Source: Paenibacillus sp. JQZ6Y-1 (GTDB lineage Bacteria; Bacillota; Bacilli; Paenibacillales; Paenibacillaceae). Taken from it: a stretch of 57,379 nt of DNA. The stretch is taken from positions 1-57,379 of the forward strand of contig NZ_JBFDUZ010000009.1 of the NCBI RefSeq assembly GCF_040719145.1. The letters are read 5' to 3'. Under the pieces are notes generated by a model. That model had not been told where the DNA came from, did no database searches, and was given only the letters and a program-made list of their open reading frames with translations. Position numbers and translations under genes: made by a program. Shown one piece after another: positions 47,313-57,379 of this stretch; positions within the stretch are counted from its first letter, which is position 1, and every line of letters starts with the position of its first letter.

Positions 47313-47356
47313 AGCCTCTGCTATTCGGTGTCTGTTGACCCGGAGCGGAGGCTTTT
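47313..47356 (+). terminator. cysK terminator
   Basis: AGCCTCTGCT pairs with AGCGGAGGCT in a 10-pair stem with one G-T pair, followed by TTTT. Confidence 0.75.
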
Positions 47357-47546
47357 CCTATAATGTAGAGCATTTTCCTTTGGCATATTTCATAGTTCAT
47401 ACAAAGCACTAACTGGAGCTATATCGCTGGCGTAGCGCATAGTATGCAGACTTCATCTGTTCTTTACTCGCCTTGCCCTTCTCAAGTCCGCTGCGCTTTA
47501 GTATACTAACGACTAACTACAGATGATCAGCTTGGAGGAACTACGT
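47357..47546 (+). other. pab operon leader
   Basis: No T-box, riboswitch or clear promoter is visible, although the folate operon must start here. TTGGAGG (47532-47538) is the ribosome site that fixes the pabB start. Confidence 0.35.
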
Positions 47547-49187
47547 TTGACCAGAGGATGTATATCGTTACAGCAGTGGCAGGCATGGAGCGAAGAAGGC
47601 TACAACCAGCTACCTTATATTTTGCGTGTACCACTGTCGGGACAGCTATTGCCGGAGAGCTGGGAAGTGCTATGGAGTGAGCAGTTTCCGCATTCCGTCT
47701 TGCTGGAAAATGGCAAAAGCGGACGTTACAGCTATATTGGCGTGCAGCCGGTAGAATACCTGAGCGGCGATCTAACGGCAGGTCATTCGTCTTACCAGCC
47801 ATCACCGGATCATGGTACTGACGAAGGTAGCGAATATATAGGCAAACCACTAGATGTATTGCGGCAATGGATGTCTCGTTATCGCGCACCACGGATCAAG
47901 AACATGCCCCCTTTTATCGGCGGGATTGCTGGATTTCTCAGCTACGATGTAGCACGCTCACTGGAACGCTTGCCCCATCGATTATCCAATGAGCTGGGTG
48001 TACCGGAATATGTATGGCTTCGCTTTGATCAATTATGGGTGGTGGATCATCAGGAGCGTCTGTTATATTGCTGTGTGCATACACCTATGGTAACAAACGA
48101 AGACACTCATGCTGCCCAAAACGCGACTCATATTGCCACCGACACCTCAGATACGTTATCCGATCTGGAACAGGCATATACACATGCGACCCATGCTGCT
48201 GCCCAGATGGCGGAGCAGTGGCAACAATGGCTGGATCAGGCGGCAGCTCGACAAGACGTTTTGGCTCGGCAGACCTTTTTGCAGCAGCATTCACCAGCCA
48301 CCGCCGACTCGCGCACGGATGCGTATGGATTTACGACAGGCTTTCAACAACCAGAGTTTGAGCAGGCGGTTCGTTCGGTACAGCACTATATTCGCCAAGG
48401 CGATGTATTTCAGGTGAATCTGTCCCTACGCAGTCAGCGTACTATCGCCAGCACACCGGAAAGTATCTATGAATGGTTGCGTCTTACCAATCCTTCGCCC
48501 TATATGGGATTGCTGCGTCTGCCTGGTTTCCAGCTAGTATCAGCTTCGCCTGAACTGCTGGTATCTGTTATTGCTGGTTCTGTGTCTGCCCGTCCGATCG
48601 CTGGCACACGCCGCCGTGGAACTACAGAACAAGAAGACCTTGCTATGGAACGCGAATTGCTGCATACCGAAAAGGAGCGCGCCGAGCATATTATGCTGGT
48701 CGATTTGCAGCGTAATGATCTAGGGCGCATTGCCCGTTATGGCACGGTACGTGTACCGGAGCTGATGACGATTGAGCGGTATTCTCATGTGATGCACCTC
48801 GTCTCTGGGGTAACCGCAGAACTGGCAGACGACAAGGATGTCTATGATGTGATTGCAGCCACGTTTCCGGGTGGTACAATTACAGGTGCGCCGAAGATTC
48901 GTACGATGGAGATCATCGAGGAATTGGAGCAGACTCGGCGCGGAGCGTACACCGGCTCAATGGGCTGGATTGACTATAATGGTAATATGGAATTAAATAT
49001 TATTATCCGAACATTAACCGTCCAAGATCAAATCGCTTATATGCAGGCAGGAGCCGGAATCGTCATTGATTCGGTCCCTTACCGCGAATATCGTGAATGT
49101 TTTAATAAATCAAGAGCGCTGGCACGAGCGGTCATGCTGAGTGAACAGTATGATCAAGCCAAGCAGCAAAGGGAGGATTTATCATGA
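47547..49187 (+). CDS. pabB: Aminodeoxychorismate synthase component I
   Basis: Chorismate-using subunit that, with PabA, makes 4-amino-4-deoxychorismate for folate. Motifs: [19 protein letters not shown] in the N-terminal half, [52 protein letters not shown] and GRSG-like [13 protein letters not shown]. The TTG at 47547 has TTGGAGG exactly 8 bases upstream; an ATG at 47523 overlaps that site. At 546 residues it is longer than usual because of an Ala/Thr/Gln-rich insertion (about 180-250). Its end overlaps pabA by 4 bases. Confidence 0.93.
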   Translation: MTRGCISLQQWQAWSEEGYNQLPYILRVPLSGQLLPESWEVLWSEQFPHSVLLENGKSGRYSYIGVQPVEYLSGDLTAGHSSYQPSPDHGTDEGSEYIGKPLDVLRQWMSRYRAPRIKNMPPFIGGIAGFLSYDVARSLERLPHRLSNELGVPEYVWLRFDQLWVVDHQERLLYCCVHTPMVTNEDTHAAQNATHIATDTSDTLSDLEQAYTHATHAAAQMAEQWQQWLDQAAARQDVLARQTFLQQHSPATADSRTDAYGFTTGFQQPEFEQAVRSVQHYIRQGDVFQVNLSLRSQRTIASTPESIYEWLRLTNPSPYMGLLRLPGFQLVSASPELLVSVIAGSVSARPIAGTRRRGTTEQEDLAMERELLHTEKERAEHIMLVDLQRNDLGRIARYGTVRVPELMTIERYSHVMHLVSGVTAELADDKDVYDVIAATFPGGTITGAPKIRTMEIIEELEQTRRGAYTGSMGWIDYNGNMELNIIIRTLTVQDQIAYMQAGAGIVIDSVPYREYRECFNKSRALARAVMLSEQYDQAKQQREDLS

Positions 49188-49771
49188 TACTTGTAATTGA
49201 TAACTATGATTCCTTTACGTACAATCTGGTGCAATACCTAGGCGAGCTTGGCGAGGAAGTAGTCGTTCGCCGTAACGATGAGATCGATATGGAAGGCATT
49301 CGCGCACTGGCACCGGATCATATTCTGCTGTCGCCGGGACCATGTACGCCGAACGAAGCAGGCGTGACGATTGATGTGATCCAGACCTTCAAAGGCGAGA
49401 TTCCGATCTTCGGCGTTTGTCTAGGTCATCAGGCGATTGGTCAGGCGTTTGGCGGCAATGTTATTCGCGCGGAGCGTCTCATGCACGGCAAGACATCACC
49501 GATTCTGCACGAATCCCATTCCGTATTTGAAAATCTACCATCCCCATTCACTGCCACCCGCTATCATTCCTTGATCGTGGAGCGTGAAAGTCTGCCGGAT
49601 TGCTTGGAAATTACTGCTGAGACAGCGGAAGGCGAGATCATGGGTCTGCGTCACAAGGAATATCAGGTGGAGGGCGTACAATTCCATCCAGAGTCCATTG
49701 TTACAGATCACGGTCATACCATTCTGCGTAACTTCCTGAGCCGCAAAGTGGACAAGCCTGCCAGCGTATGA
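49184..49771 (+). CDS. pabA: Aminodeoxychorismate / anthranilate synthase glutaminase
   Basis: Class I glutamine amidotransferase, 195 residues. The catalytic Cys is in [16 protein letters not shown] and the His in [30 protein letters not shown] and [12 protein letters not shown] are also typical. In Bacillus this subunit serves both PabB and TrpE; whether it does so here depends on a separate trpG elsewhere. ATGA overlaps join it to pabB and pabC. Confidence 0.95.
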   Translation: MILVIDNYDSFTYNLVQYLGELGEEVVVRRNDEIDMEGIRALAPDHILLSPGPCTPNEAGVTIDVIQTFKGEIPIFGVCLGHQAIGQAFGGNVIRAERLMHGKTSPILHESHSVFENLPSPFTATRYHSLIVERESLPDCLEITAETAEGEIMGLRHKEYQVEGVQFHPESIVTDHGHTILRNFLSRKVDKPASV

Positions 49772-50664
49772 ATAACGTCAGTTTAAATGGTGTGATTACA
49801 CCAATCGAGCAAGCCGTGGTTTCCGTCATGGATCACGGCTTCTTGTATGGAATGGGACTATTCGAGACGTTCCGTACGTATAACGGACGTCCTTTTTTAT
49901 TGGAAAAGCATAGCCAGCGCCTGCAAGCAGGCTGCCAGTCACTTGGCATACAATGGAACGAGACAACAGAACACATCAACCAGCAGATTACTGCATTGAT
50001 GCAAGCCAATGAGTTGTCCGAAGCGTATATCCGCTATACTGTCTCCGCAGGCGAAGATATTCTCGGTCTACCATCTGGTCCTTATGAGCAGCCCACCATC
50101 GTCATCTACGCCAAGCCGCTGCCGTCCATCTTGCAAGGAAGCATAGAGCAGCGATTATCCGGCAAAAGCAAATCACTGCGCCGTCTGCACACCGTCCGCA
50201 ACACACCGGAAGGCGACATTCGTCTCAAATCGTTGCATTACATGAACAGCATTCTCGGCAAACGCGAGCTGGCGCTGTATCATGATCAGCCATCCACCTC
50301 GGTCGAGGGGTTGATGCTGACCGCAGAAGGGCATATGGCAGAGGGCATCGTCAGCAATTTGTTTTTCCTACAGGATGACTGTCTGTATACTCCATCCGTC
50401 GATACGGGCATTTTGCCCGGGATCACGCGCAGCTTTGTGATCGAGCTAGCAGAGCAGTTAGATTTGCCTGTGGAAAAGGGGCTGTACAACTGGCAGCAGT
50501 TACAGCAAGCCGATGAGATTTTTATGACCAATTCGATTCAAGAGCTGGTGCCGATCACCCGACTGTTGGACGATGGTCACGAGATCACCGTATCCAACGG
50601 ACAGCCGGGGCGATGGACGACGGCTTTCTATGAAGCTTATGAAAAGGAGGCTTGCCAATCGTGA
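49768..50664 (+). CDS. pabC: 4-amino-4-deoxychorismate lyase
   Basis: Fold-type IV PLP enzyme that releases pyruvate to make p-aminobenzoate. It has 298 residues, with [23 protein letters not shown], the PLP-lysine region [19 protein letters not shown], and [10 protein letters not shown] and [13 protein letters not shown]. Its start overlaps pabA and its end overlaps folP (GTGA), so the pab and fol genes are translationally coupled. Confidence 0.94.
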   Translation: MNNVSLNGVITPIEQAVVSVMDHGFLYGMGLFETFRTYNGRPFLLEKHSQRLQAGCQSLGIQWNETTEHINQQITALMQANELSEAYIRYTVSAGEDILGLPSGPYEQPTIVIYAKPLPSILQGSIEQRLSGKSKSLRRLHTVRNTPEGDIRLKSLHYMNSILGKRELALYHDQPSTSVEGLMLTAEGHMAEGIVSNLFFLQDDCLYTPSVDTGILPGITRSFVIELAEQLDLPVEKGLYNWQQLQQADEIFMTNSIQELVPITRLLDDGHEITVSNGQPGRWTTAFYEAYEKEACQS

Positions 50665-51500
50665 AGCAGCCTGTACGATATACCCGCCATTATGATTTCG
50701 GCGTAGCCAATCTTACATTGGATCACACGACGAAGATCATGGGCATCTTGAATATTACGCCTGATTCCTTTTCCGATGGCGGTAGTTATACCTCTGTCGA
50801 TACCGCACTACGGCATGCGACGCAGATGGCGGAAGAAGGGGCGCATATCATTGATATTGGCGGCGAATCGACCCGCCCCGGTCATGATCCGGTCTCTGCT
50901 CAGGAGGAGCTAGATCGCGTACTGCCTGTAATTGCCGCTCTCCATCGTGAATTACCGCAGCTTGTCCTCTCCATCGACACATACAAAGCCGAAGTCGCTC
51001 GCCAAGCACTGCAAGCTGGTGCTCATATCGTCAATGACGTCTGGGGCGGCATGGCGGATGAGCAGATGTTTGCTGTCGTGGCGGAATCCGGTTGCCCATA
51101 CATTCTGATGCACAACCGATACGATCTGGACTATATCGATATCGCGGATGACATTTGCCACGATCTACAGCAGCGTATTGAGCTGGCACTACAAGCAGGC
51201 ATTACTGCCAATCAGATTATTCTTGATCCCGGTATCGGTTTTGCCAAACATGCAGAGCATAATTTGGAACTGATGCGTCGTCTGGATGAGCTGCATGTGC
51301 TGAATTATCCAATACTGCTCGGTACATCCCGCAAACGATTTATCCGCTCCGTACTAGATGCGCCTGCAGACGATGTAGTCGAAGGCACAACAGCGACCAC
51401 TGCCTTCGGCATTGCTCAAGGCTGCCAGATCGTTCGCGTACATGATGTACGTCCGAATGTGAAAATGGCAATGATGTGTGATGCTATGCTACAAGCCTAA
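50661..51500 (+). CDS. folP: Dihydropteroate synthase
   Basis: Joins p-aminobenzoate to the pterin; the sulfonamide target. It has 279 residues, with KIMGILNITPDSFSDGG, GAHIIDIGGESTRPG, SIDTYKAEVARQAL, IVNDVWGG, LDPGIGFAKH and LLGTSRKRFI. The start is GTG at 50661, 10 bases after AAGGAGG. A TTG at 50652 is too close to that site. Confidence 0.96.
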   Translation: MKQPVRYTRHYDFGVANLTLDHTTKIMGILNITPDSFSDGGSYTSVDTALRHATQMAEEGAHIIDIGGESTRPGHDPVSAQEELDRVLPVIAALHRELPQLVLSIDTYKAEVARQALQAGAHIVNDVWGGMADEQMFAVVAESGCPYILMHNRYDLDYIDIADDICHDLQQRIELALQAGITANQIILDPGIGFAKHAEHNLELMRRLDELHVLNYPILLGTSRKRFIRSVLDAPADDVVEGTTATTAFGIAQGCQIVRVHDVRPNVKMAMMCDAMLQA

Positions 51501-51532
51501 TGAATCCTACTATCCCCGAGGAGCTGAGCGTT

Positions 51533-51895
51533 ATGGATAAAATGATATTGACCCGTATGGAATATTACGGCTACCACGGCGTATTTGAAGAAGAACGCAA
51601 GCTCGGTCAGCGCTTCTATGTCGATCTGGAGCTGGAGCTTGATCTATCCCGTGCTGGTCAAACCGACGATTTGGAGACAACGATCAATTACGCTGAGATT
51701 CATGAAAAAGTAAAACACGTTGTCGAAACCAAATCCTTCAAACTGATCGAAGCCCTTGCGGAATGTATTGCATCCACTTTGCTGGATGCTTATACTGGTG
51801 TACATGCACTGACCGTTGGAGTCACCAAGCCGCACCCGCCTTTTGATATTCATTTTCAGGGCGTGACTGTACAGCTGCGGCGTACACGAAAGTGA
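51533..51895 (+). CDS. folB: Dihydroneopterin aldolase
   Basis: Converts dihydroneopterin to hydroxymethyl-dihydropterin. It has 120 residues, the same as B. subtilis FolB, with MEYYGYHGVFEEERKLGQRF, TINYAEIHEKVKHVVE, and KPHPPFDIHFQGVTVQL. The ATG at 51533 has GAGGAG 9 bases upstream; an ATG at 51500 that overlaps the folP stop would add 11 residues unlike the family. Confidence 0.94.
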   Translation: MDKMILTRMEYYGYHGVFEEERKLGQRFYVDLELELDLSRAGQTDDLETTINYAEIHEKVKHVVETKSFKLIEALAECIASTLLDAYTGVHALTVGVTKPHPPFDIHFQGVTVQLRRTRK

Positions 51896-51899
51896 GCGT

Positions 51900-52439
51900 A
51901 TGCAAGTGAGTAACTCGTTATCTTCCTCTGATCACTCAGAGGCTTATATTGCTTTGGGCGCCAATCTAGGCGAACGTGAGCAGACCTTGCACGAAGCCAT
52001 TCAAATGCTGCACCAGCAGAGTGCGATTGACGTGCTGCGCTGCTCGGGTATTTATGAAACTGCGCCAGTCGGCTATATCGATCAGCCTGCGTTTTACAAT
52101 ATGGTGATTGCTGTTCGCACCACACTACAGCCCGAACAGCTGTTAGATGTAATGCTGGATATTGAGAACACACTTGGTCGTGTACGTGATATCCGCTGGG
52201 GTCCGCGTACGGTAGATTTGGACTTGCTGTGGATGAACGGCATAGCTATGGATACCGAACGACTGCAATTGCCGCATCCACGGATGTACGAGCGTGCCTT
52301 TGTGCTGGTGCCGCTGAAGGAGATTGTACAGCCACAGCATACGCCGCAATTAGCACAAGACGTTACCTCTGCGCTGCATCAGATTCAGGATCAGCAGCAG
52401 GACATTCAATACGTGCATGCGTATAAACCTGTCCTTTAG
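51900..52439 (+). CDS. folK: 6-hydroxymethyl-7,8-dihydropterin pyrophosphokinase
   Basis: Activates the pterin before FolP. It has 179 residues, with AYIALGANLGEREQTL, GIYETAPVGYIDQPAFYNMVI and LGRVRDIRWGPRTVDLDLLW, then LQLPHPRMYERAFVLVPLKEI. It starts 4 bases after folB and has only a weak ribosome site, so it probably depends on coupling. It ends the folate operon; B. subtilis has yazB next, which is absent. Confidence 0.94.
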   Translation: MQVSNSLSSSDHSEAYIALGANLGEREQTLHEAIQMLHQQSAIDVLRCSGIYETAPVGYIDQPAFYNMVIAVRTTLQPEQLLDVMLDIENTLGRVRDIRWGPRTVDLDLLWMNGIAMDTERLQLPHPRMYERAFVLVPLKEIVQPQHTPQLAQDVTSALHQIQDQQQDIQYVHAYKPVL

Positions 52440-52561
52440 TTCAAATTTGTAATATATAATGTAGAAGAAGAAAAGTGCATATTGACGTAGCAAGCGATGC
52501 TTTTGTCGTTTCCATATCGTGTCGTCCCGTTTAGCGCAAGGAAAAAGGAGTGGATCATCCG

Positions 52562-53608
52562 ATGTTAACAATCGGTGATATTCAATTAAAAAATCGCGTT
52601 GTGCTTGCCCCAATGGCAGGTGTCTGCAATCCGGCGTTTCGTCTGATCGCCAAGGAGTTTGGCACTGGTCTTGTTTGTGCCGAAATGGTGAGCGACAAAG
52701 CGATTCTGCATGGCAACAAACGCACCCATGAAATGCTGTTCGTCGACGAGCGTGAGAAGCCGATGAGCTTGCAAATTTTCGGCGGCGACCGTCATTCGCT
52801 CGTCGAAGCTGCCAAAGTAGTCGATCAGGACAGCAACGCCGACATTATCGACATCAACATGGGCTGCCCTGCCCCCAAAATCAATAAAATTGATGCTGGC
52901 GCACGCTGGCTGCTAGACCCGAACAAAATCAACGAAATGGTTGCCGCTGTCGTTGCCAACGTAAGCAAGCCAGTCACGGTCAAAATGCGCATCGGCTGGG
53001 ATCACGATCATATTTACGTCATCGACAATGCCAAGGCAGTCGAAGCCGCAGGCGGCAAAGCGATCAGCCTGCATGCTCGTACTCGCCAGCAACTGTATAC
53101 CGGTCAGGCAGACTGGTCTTATATCAAGCAGGCAAAAGAAGCCGTCTCCATCCCTGTCATCGGCAACGGCGATGTGATGACACCCGAAGATGCCAAGCGC
53201 ATGCTTGATACGACTGGCTGCGATGGTGTGATGATCGGTCGCGGTGCACTGGGCAACCCGTGGATGCTATACCGCACCGTCGAATATCTCAAAACCGGTG
53301 AACTGCTGCCTGACCCAACAGCGGAGGAAAAGGTACGTATCGCCATCCTGCATATGGATCGTCTGATTCACCTCAAAGGTGAGATGGTAGCGATGAGAGA
53401 GATGCGTAAGCACCTATCTTGGTATTTAAAAGGGCTAAAAGGCTCCGCCAAAATCAAGGATTCCATTATGGAAGAAACGAAGCGTGATGAAATGGTGCGC
53501 ATCCTGCATAACTTCTTGGAAAATCAGCCTAGTCTGGCAGGCTCTGCCGCCGACTTTGATGCGGTTCCATTTGTACAGGTACAATGCGCGACGCCTGCTT
53601 CGGTCTAA
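52562..53608 (+). CDS. dus: tRNA-dihydrouridine synthase
   Basis: FMN-dependent enzyme that reduces uridine in tRNA D-loops (B. subtilis Dus1/YacF). It has 348 residues, with VVLAPMAGVCNPAFRLIAKE, ICAEMVSD-like LVCAEMVSDKAIL, QIFGGD, the catalytic Cys in INMGCPAPKINK, and GNGDVMTPEDA and GVMIGRGALGNPW. The ATG at 52562 has AAAAAGGAG 11 bases upstream; the GTG at 52550 overlaps that site. A terminator follows. Confidence 0.94.
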   Translation: MLTIGDIQLKNRVVLAPMAGVCNPAFRLIAKEFGTGLVCAEMVSDKAILHGNKRTHEMLFVDEREKPMSLQIFGGDRHSLVEAAKVVDQDSNADIIDINMGCPAPKINKIDAGARWLLDPNKINEMVAAVVANVSKPVTVKMRIGWDHDHIYVIDNAKAVEAAGGKAISLHARTRQQLYTGQADWSYIKQAKEAVSIPVIGNGDVMTPEDAKRMLDTTGCDGVMIGRGALGNPWMLYRTVEYLKTGELLPDPTAEEKVRIAILHMDRLIHLKGEMVAMREMRKHLSWYLKGLKGSAKIKDSIMEETKRDEMVRILHNFLENQPSLAGSAADFDAVPFVQVQCATPASV

Positions 53609-53639
53609 CTACCGATCATTATATATTGGCATCATCAAT

Positions 53640-53676
53640 AGCGGACTTTGTCATACGACGAAGTCCGCTTTTCTCA
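53640..53676 (+). terminator. dus terminator
   Basis: AGCGGACTTTGTC pairs with GACGAAGTCCGCT, followed by TTTCTC. Confidence 0.85.
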
Positions 53677-53731
53677 TCTCTTGCACATGGATATGCAAAT
53701 ACATGAAATGACGCGCATAATTTGCTGTAAT

Positions 53732-53813
53732 AAAGGCAGTTTTTTGTCGGTTTTTAGGTTCTTCCGGTGTGACCTGCCTTTTTGTTGACATTTCATTTTC
53801 ATTCCAATATACT
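53732..53813 (+). promoter_or_regulatory. Hairpin and consensus promoter of greA
   Basis: AAGGCAG (53733-53739) pairs with CTGCCTT (53774-53780) followed by TTTTG, a second possible terminator. Just after it, TTGACA (53785-53790), a 17-base spacer and TATACT (53808-53813) make a near-perfect sigma-A promoter for greA. Confidence 0.75.
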
Positions 53814-53901
53814 TTTGCAGTATAAATTTGCCTGAGTTAATGGTTGGATTTGATATAGCGAGTTTTTGAAAATTATTCACATGACAGGAGAATTGGTTAA
53901 G

Positions 53902-54378
53902 ATGAGCGATAAAGAAGTCATTTTGACACAGGACGGTCTCAAGAAGCTGGAAGATGAACTCGAAAACCTCAAATCGGTCAAACGCCGCGAGGTAGCGGAG
54001 CGGATCAAAATCGCCATCGGATACGGAGATATCAGTGAGAACTCCGAATATGAAGATGCGAAGAACGAGCAGGCATTTATCGAAGGACGCATCATTACAC
54101 TGGAGAAAATGCTGCGTAACGCACGCATTATCAACAGTGATGAGATTGATACAGATGCGGTAAGCATTGGTGCAACCGTTATCGTACAAGATATGGAATT
54201 TGGTGATACGATGGAATATGCCATTGTAGGTAGTGCCGAATCCGATCCTTCTCAAAACAAAATCTCCAACGAAAGCCCAGTGGGCAAAGCCATTCTTGGC
54301 AAAAAGCAGGGAACCGTTGTAGACGTTAACGTACCTGCTGGCGTTATTCAGTACAAAATTTTGGAAATCAAAAAATAA
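53902..54378 (+). CDS. greA: Transcription elongation factor GreA
   Basis: GreA helps backtracked RNA polymerase cut its transcript. It has 158 residues, the normal size. The N-terminal coiled coil (about 10-75) holds the acidic tip region [16 protein letters not shown]; the C-terminal FKBP-like domain ends in [21 protein letters not shown]. The ATG at 53902 has AGGAG 11 bases upstream; the open frame extends back to 53866 without one. Confidence 0.95.
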   Translation: MSDKEVILTQDGLKKLEDELENLKSVKRREVAERIKIAIGYGDISENSEYEDAKNEQAFIEGRIITLEKMLRNARIINSDEIDTDAVSIGATVIVQDMEFGDTMEYAIVGSAESDPSQNKISNESPVGKAILGKKQGTVVDVNVPAGVIQYKILEIKK

Positions 54379-54408
54379 TAATGGTGCTACACACCATGAT
54401 CCATTCGT

Positions 54409-54436
54409 AAAAAGCTTCCCCCAGGGGAGCTTTTTT
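54409..54436 (+). terminator. greA terminator
   Basis: AAAAAGCT-T-CCCC pairs with GGGG-AGCTTTTTT. Confidence 0.9.
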
Positions 54437-54528
54437 CTTGAAATTTGACTGAAATTCATGAAAATATCCCGTTTTACGGATTTCAGTTTCAGGTCAAATC
54501 AAGTAAACTATAACTATGTGCGTATAGG

Positions 54529-54556
54529 ACCGATAACGATGATCATCATTATCGGT
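54529..54556. promoter_or_regulatory. 28-base near-perfect palindrome before lysS
   Basis: ACCGATAA-C-GATGATCATC-A-TTATCGGT is a palindrome with a single mismatched pair. It lies 63 bases before lysS and just after a possible -10 (TATAAC, 54510-54515). There is no T run, so it is not a terminator. It may be an operator or a 5' hairpin. Confidence 0.6.
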
Positions 54557-54609
54557 ATTGTAAAAGCTGCGTCGTATCTTATTGTAAAGCTATTTATTGA
54601 AGGAGTTGA

Positions 54610-56157
<1,548 letters not shown>

Positions 56158-56229
56158 GCCAGCCTATCTATCATGTGCAAGGCATAGCACGCTACATCGT
56201 ATATTGCGTTGGCGACTGTTCATCAAACA

Positions 56230-56250
56230 GTTTTAGCTAAACGCTAAAAC
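56230..56250 (+). other. Hairpin GTTTTAGC/GCTAAAAC after lysS
   Basis: A perfect 8-pair stem with a five-base loop. It lacks a T tail, so it may protect or process the lysS mRNA rather than end it. Confidence 0.4.
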
Positions 56251-56350
56251 AGCTATCCTATAAACAGGAAAGCATACCATCAACAAAGTCTCTAAACGCG
56301 GTATACCAATACAATATGCCGCATACGAATACCACAAATCTCCAAACATA

Positions 56351-56390
56351 AAGAGGACATGACCCCACTCGGCGTTCATGTCCTCTTTGT
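56351..56390 (+). terminator. lysS terminator
   Basis: AAGAGGACATGA pairs with TCATGTCCTCTT around a 12-base loop, followed by TGTGTTTT. It is nearly 200 bases past the stop. Confidence 0.75.
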
Positions 56391-57134
56391 GTTTTATACT
56401 CTATCTTTATCAATCAAGATTATGCCTGAGTAATCCTACTTACATATATAGATCAATACTCATCCAATCCAACCTTCACCATATCATCCCTGCAGAAATA
56501 TAAATAAACCCAATCTTACAAAATTCAATATACTAAACGCAGAAGCAGAAGCAGAAGCAGAAGCAGAAGCAGAAGCAGAAGCAGAAGCAGAAGCAGAAGC
56601 AGAAGCAGAAGCAGAAGCAGAAGCAGAAGCAGAACACTAATACATTAGAGAGATCCAAAATGAAATTAGAACACCACGGCAACCTCACCACATTACACAA
56701 TCATTAAGCCAACATCACCTCAATGCCAATGTCTTTAGAGACGGTATATGATCGCAAGCTACTAAAAGCATACCTTATAGACTCCAATACCATTTCCTGT
56801 TAGTAACCCATTCAACCAACACAACCAGCACCTAGGCATGAAGCATATGTAGATAGGCGATACTCCAATTGTTTATGTAATGCCATAGATCAATAATAGG
56901 GATACAGACTCCTTGTAAAGACTAGCTACATACTCATCTTGCTCTAGCTCTAGATAAGACAGATAAAACCGGGTACTGCAGATATCTCAACTTGATTCAC
57001 AAAACACAAATCTTTAACATGCTAACATCATACTTACCTCATCAATGGGATTAGATTTCAATCTGATTTAACCTAGTGAAATATAAGCTGATTAAAATTA
57101 CCTTTCACCCCATAAATAAAATTTATAAAAAAGC
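56391..57134. other. Gene-free stretch before the rrn operon
   Basis: About 740 bases without a supported gene or tRNA. The + strand is strikingly A- and C-rich and G-poor. The only clear structure is the hexanucleotide repeat, annotated separately. The frame at 57076-57291 covers the rrn promoters and has no ribosome site, so it is rejected. Confidence 0.6.
56539..56634 (+). repeat. Hexanucleotide tandem repeat, 16 copies
   Basis: GCAGAA is repeated exactly 16 times without a change. It lies in non-coding DNA between lysS and the rrn promoters. The + strand is purine-rich apart from one C per unit. It is the second perfect microsatellite in the window. Confidence 0.98.
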
Positions 57135-57163
57135 TTGTTTACTTTCAGAATATGTGGTATTCT
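57135..57163 (+). promoter_or_regulatory. Upstream rrn promoter (candidate P1)
   Basis: TTGTTT (57135-57140), a 17-base spacer and TATTCT (57158-57163). It lies 142 bases before the main promoter; tandem promoters are normal for rrn operons. Confidence 0.45.
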
Positions 57164-57276
57164 ATAAATCTAGCGCGTACGAGTTCGCTTGTCGCTGCTG
57201 GTTATCACCTGAATATGAGATTATACATCATAACAGCGCCGATAAACGGACTGAAAAACAACTTCAAAAAAAGTTG

Positions 57277-57305
57277 TTGACAGCTAGCTGAGAAGGTGAT
57301 AAGAT
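57277..57305 (+). promoter_or_regulatory. Main rrn promoter
   Basis: TTGACA (57277-57282), a 17-base spacer and TAAGAT (57300-57305), preceded by an A-rich tract that could act as an UP element. Confidence 0.85.
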
Positions 57306-57311
57306 ATAAGA

Positions 57312-57379
57312 GTTGCTGCGAGAGACACTGAGTGGCAACGAAAGAGCTTGATCTTTGAAAACTGAACAACGAGTGAGTG
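57312..57379 (+). ncRNA. Pre-16S rRNA leader (start of a second rrn operon)
   Basis: The end of the window reads GATCTTTGAAAACTGAAC, the boxA-like antitermination and processing leader found just before 16S rRNA in Paenibacillus and Bacillus. The 16S gene itself starts beyond the window. Confidence 0.85.

Noticed and set aside
56230..56250. GTTTTAGC/GCTAAAAC hairpin as a CRISPR-like or tracr element
   Set aside because: It occurs once, has no spacers and no cas genes nearby.
57076..57291. 71-codon frame at the end of the window
   Set aside because: It covers both rrn promoters and has no ribosome site.

Overview
This window is a nearly complete copy of the conserved Firmicutes cluster that in Bacillus subtilis runs from yaaO/tmk to lysS near the origin. 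It lies between two ribosomal RNA operons: it opens in a 5S rRNA and closes on the promoters and pre-16S leader of another rrn operon. Gene order, AAGGAGG-type ribosome sites, frequent TTG/GTG starts, HU between mazG and the yabO-type S4 gene, and nadABC between ftsH and coaX all point to a Paenibacillus-like member of the Paenibacillaceae. Nearly all genes are on the + strand; only a small membrane protein, abrB and a 66-residue protein are on the - strand.

Layout. (1) 1-4423: 5S rRNA, a membrane protein ending in a very large hairpin, a PLP decarboxylase with expanded linkers, and tmk preceded by an 18-copy heptanucleotide repeat. (2) 4.7-10.6 kb: the c-di-AMP receptor darA, yaaR, holB, ricT, yabA, a tRNA methyltransferase, rsmI and abrB. 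(3) 11-17 kb: an HD-domain protein where B. subtilis has metS, tatD, a c-di-AMP (ydaO-type) riboswitch leading into a G5/3D-domain cell-wall protein, rnmV, rsmA and veg. (4) 17.4-31.8 kb: ispE, purR, spoVG, glmU, prs, a small unknown gene, pth, mfd, a PrsA-like foldase, a MOP-family flippase and mazG. (5) 31.9-39.1 kb: HU, S4 protein, divIC, S1 protein, a YabT-like kinase, tilS, hpt and ftsH. (6) 39.5-56.2 kb: nadA-nadB-nadC, coaX, hslO, a parvulin, cysK, the overlapping pabB-pabA-pabC-folP-folB-folK operon, dus, greA and lysS. (7) 56.2-57.4 kb: a gene-free stretch with a 16-copy hexanucleotide repeat, then rrn promoters.

Most genes serve translation (lysS, rsmA, rsmI, trmN6-like, pth, tilS, dus, rnmV), replication and repair (tmk, holB, yabA, mfd, HU), nucleotide, folate and NAD supply, and the cell envelope (glmU, ispE, divIC, flippase, foldases). 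c-di-AMP appears twice, as receptor and as riboswitch.

The strongest biological signal is an absence. The sporulation genes that B. subtilis interleaves in this block (yabG, sspF, fin, spoVT, yabP, yabQ, spoIIE) are all missing while their housekeeping neighbours remain in order at short spacing. This suggests a lineage that has lost, or heavily rebuilt, sporulation. I found no phage, insertion sequence, CRISPR array or defence system. Other points of interest are the two microsatellites, paired palindromes before nadA, a 28-bp palindrome before lysS, and several low-complexity linker expansions in metabolic enzymes.
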